In this document: positions 62,285 through 64,000 of the stretch, piece after piece
How positions within the stretch are numbered: the first letter of the stretch is position 1
Layout of the letters: every line of letters starts with the position of its first letter
From: Catenuloplanes atrovinosus
GTDB taxonomy: Bacteria; Actinomycetota; Actinomycetes; Mycobacteriales; Micromonosporaceae
Length of the DNA stretch: 64,000 bases
NCBI RefSeq assembly: GCF_031458235.1
Contig: NZ_JAVDYB010000001.1
Coordinates: 8,643,001-8,707,000, forward strand
Direction of reading: 5' to 3'
Notes under the pieces: model-generated
The model's database searches: none
The model's input: the letters and a program-made list of their open reading frames with translations, nothing else
Told to the model about the DNA's origin: nothing
Translations under genes and position numbers: made by a program

Positions 62285-62824
62285 TCAGAACCAGTTCGGA
62301 AACTGTGCGTCGAGCCACTCCCGGGCCGGCCGCACCGTGTCGGTGTCCAGGCTCAGCCAGGGCAGCTCGCCGGTCACCGCGAGGATGCCGACGATCAGCG
62401 CGGCGCCGCTGACCAGCATGCCGATCAGCGCGTCGAGCTTGCCGGCCACGTGCCGGCGGCGGGTGGCGACGAAGCCGCCCAGCGAGGCGAGCAGCGCGAT
62501 CGCGGCGACCGCGATGCCGTACCCGGCGAGCGGGCCGGACAGCACCAGCGCCGCGGCGGCGATGCTCAGCGCCAGGCCGACCGTGGCCAGCAGGCTGGTC
62601 CGCGCGCGCGGGGCGCGCTCCACGGGAACCACCGGCGGCGCCGGCGGCGTGGCCGGGCGCTCGATGACCTCCGTGGTCGTCTCGGTCCTGTCGGTGGAAC
62701 TCTTCGGGTACGGGGTCCGGTCGTCGACCTTCGCGCGCGGCGCGACGGCGGGACGAGTGGCCGTGGTCTCGTCCTCAGTGGTCGTCGTCGTGCCCGCCGA
62801 CCGGGTGAACGTGGGGAGCCGCAC
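62285..62824 (-). CDS. Membrane protein with Thr/Pro-rich cytoplasmic N-terminus
   Basis: The 179-residue protein starts at GTG 62824 with AGGAGGTG close before. The first 75 residues are polar (GTTTTTEDETT, APPVVPVERAPRA). Four hydrophobic segments follow (about residues 78-98, 100-120, 135-153), then a short acidic tail ending FPNWF. No family was recognised. It is probably monocistronic, downstream of the divergent phytase-like gene. Confidence 0.7.
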   Translation of the reverse strand: MRLPTFTRSAGTTTTTEDETTATRPAVAPRAKVDDRTPYPKSSTDRTETTTEVIERPATPPAPPVVPVERAPRARTSLLATVGLALSIAAAALVLSGPLAGYGIAVAAIALLASLGGFVATRRRHVAGKLDALIGMLVSGAALIVGILAVTGELPWLSLDTDTVRPAREWLDAQFPNWF

Positions 62825-62951
62825 GATGCACCTCCTGAAGGGATATGGGGGGTCGCACCTGCTGTACCCGCCGGCGCCCGTCGCCACACATCGCGCGGTG
62901 TTCACCCGCGCGACGGCTGATGCTCGCCCGCTCGTGCAAGCGTCGTTCCTC

Positions 62952-64000
62952 ATGGCTCACCGCACGATTCCGGCCGTGCTCATGACACTGGCCGTCACCT
63001 CCGCGAGCCTGCTCGCCGGCAGCGCCGCCGACGCGCACGCGCGCAAGGTCTACTTCGATCGCACCGCGACCTACCCGGTCTTCCAGAACCGGCCCGCCGG
63101 TGAGGACCCCGCGACACCGACCGCCGCCGAGATCTCCTCGGTCAGCGAGGACGGCCGGACGCTGGTCTACACGGACGCGCCGGCCGGCCGGATCGGTTTC
63201 GTCGACATCTCGAACCCGGCCCGCCCCCGGGGCCTCGGCACGCTGGACATGGGCGGCGAGCCCACGTCCGTCGTCGTGCGCGGCGGATACGTGCTGGCCG
63301 TGGTGGACACCAGCGAGAGCTTCACCAGCCCGTCCGGCGTGCTCCGGGTGGTGCGGCTGCGGGACCGCGCGGTCGTGCGCGAGATCGGCATGGGCGGCCA
63401 GCCCGACTCGATCGCGCTGAGCAAGGACTCCCGGTACGCCGCGATCGCCATCGAGAACCAGCGCGACGAGGACGTCGCCGACGGCGACCTGCCGCAGGCG
63501 CCGGGCGGCTTCATCCAGATCGTCGACTTCCCGTCGGACGACCCGGCTCGCTGGTCCGCGCGCGCGGTGCCGCTGCCCGAGGCCACGCTGGCCGCGGCCG
63601 GCATCGCCGCGCCCAGCGACCCGGAACCGGAGTACGTCTCGATCAACTCGCGGAACCAGCTGGTCGTCACGCTCCAGGAGAACAACGGCGTCGTCCTGAT
63701 CGACCTGCGCGGCGGCCGGGTGGAGAAGGCGTTCAGCGCCGGCCGGACCACCGTCACCGGCATCGACACCGAGGACGACGGCACCATCGACCTGAGCGGG
63801 TCGATCACGGACACGCCGCGCGAGCCGGACGCGATCTCCTGGATCGACGACCGCTACGTGGCCACCGCGAACGAGGGCGACTGGCGGGGCGGCACCCGCG
63901 GCTGGACCGTCTTCGACACCCGCACCGGCCGCGTCGCCTGGGACGCCAGCAACACGTTCGAGCGGCTCGCGGTCACCTACGGGCTGCACAACGAGGGCCG
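62952..64000 (+). CDS. Secreted phytase-esterase-like beta-propeller protein, partial
   Basis: The gene is cut by the window end after 349 residues. A signal peptide (cleavage after ADAHA, about residue 30) leads into a beta-propeller with EPEYVSINSRNQLVVTLQEN, REPDAISWIDDRYVATANEGD and GGTRGWTVFDT, the pattern of esterase-like phytase-family and choice-of-anchor proteins. The start ATG 62952 lacks a clear ribosome site; ATG 62982 is an alternative. It is expected to be a calcium-dependent phosphoesterase or adhesin outside the cell. Confidence 0.75.
   Translation, partial: MAHRTIPAVLMTLAVTSASLLAGSAADAHARKVYFDRTATYPVFQNRPAGEDPATPTAAEISSVSEDGRTLVYTDAPAGRIGFVDISNPARPRGLGTLDMGGEPTSVVVRGGYVLAVVDTSESFTSPSGVLRVVRLRDRAVVREIGMGGQPDSIALSKDSRYAAIAIENQRDEDVADGDLPQAPGGFIQIVDFPSDDPARWSARAVPLPEATLAAAGIAAPSDPEPEYVSINSRNQLVVTLQENNGVVLIDLRGGRVEKAFSAGRTTVTGIDTEDDGTIDLSGSITDTPREPDAISWIDDRYVATANEGDWRGGTRGWTVFDTRTGRVAWDASNTFERLAVTYGLHNEG

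Noticed and set aside
1-64000. tRNA, rRNA, riboswitch and origin sequences.
   Set aside because: I scanned the intergenic gaps by eye for tRNA T-loop (GGTTCGA-type) and known riboswitch cores and found none; a covariance search would be needed to be certain.

Overview
The window comes from a high-GC actinomycete, most probably Micromonosporaceae (Actinoplanes/Catenuloplanes-like). The signs are a complete ESX-type type VII secretion locus, WhiB1, Kgd instead of a classical E1 2-oxoglutarate dehydrogenase, Ni-superoxide dismutase, a mycothiol-dependent-isomerase-like protein, frequent GTG starts and near-universal G/C third codon positions. This placement is inferred from gene content; no rRNA or tRNA gene was seen.

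Region 1 (1-13347) is a type VII secretion locus: eccB (partial, -), eccE, an unnamed gene, eccD (-), a three-ATPase eccC, two WXG100 substrates and two convergent mycosins. An IS110-family element (2285-3786) sits in the convergent gap between the unnamed gene and eccD. It lies inside a ~75 bp repeat whose uninterrupted copy is at 23825-23897, so its ends can be placed exactly. Its 253 nt left end carries short segments complementary or identical to the target and to its own ends, laid out as expected of a bridge RNA.

Region 2 (13502-17201) is a sulfur assimilation operon (sulfite reductase, small zinc-ribbon protein, CysH, sirohydrochlorin chelatase) behind a Cys-ending leader peptide. whiB1 follows with a CRP-like palindrome far upstream. 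Region 3 (18872-26202) holds a PIN toxin/antitoxin-like pair, an RsbW-like kinase, sodN/sodX, malic enzyme, an MDR oxidoreductase and two paralogous secreted alpha/beta hydrolases. Region 4 (26214-35000) holds ackA-pta, a DUF6104-type gene whose 3' end has been amplified into a tandem array, kgd and a PlsC-type acyltransferase.

Region 5 (35129-42580) is regulatory: a TetR gene divergent from a DinB/mycothiol-type gene with two matching operators, a DUF4097-PadR pair, and a response regulator-sensor kinase-HtrA protease set resembling MprAB-PepD. Half-sites spaced exactly 11 bp apart lie before both the regulator and the protease. Region 6 (42803-47000) is the least ordinary cluster: a 1073-residue M50 intramembrane metalloprotease with PqqD-like, cyclic-nucleotide-binding-like and FecR-like parts, a 71-residue zinc finger protein, and a protein with a RiPP-precursor-like N-terminus and Ca-binding-type Asp repeats. 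The last two overlap and all three are probably co-transcribed.

Region 7 (47084-64000) contains an orphan sugar-type ABC ATPase, a membrane Ser/Thr kinase, patatin plus acyltransferase, cutA, a very large polytopic membrane protein, a PIN-like/FHA protein, pterin carbinolamine dehydratase, a lipoprotein, the arginine/ornithine pair ddaH-rocD, and a secreted phytase-esterase-like protein cut by the window end.
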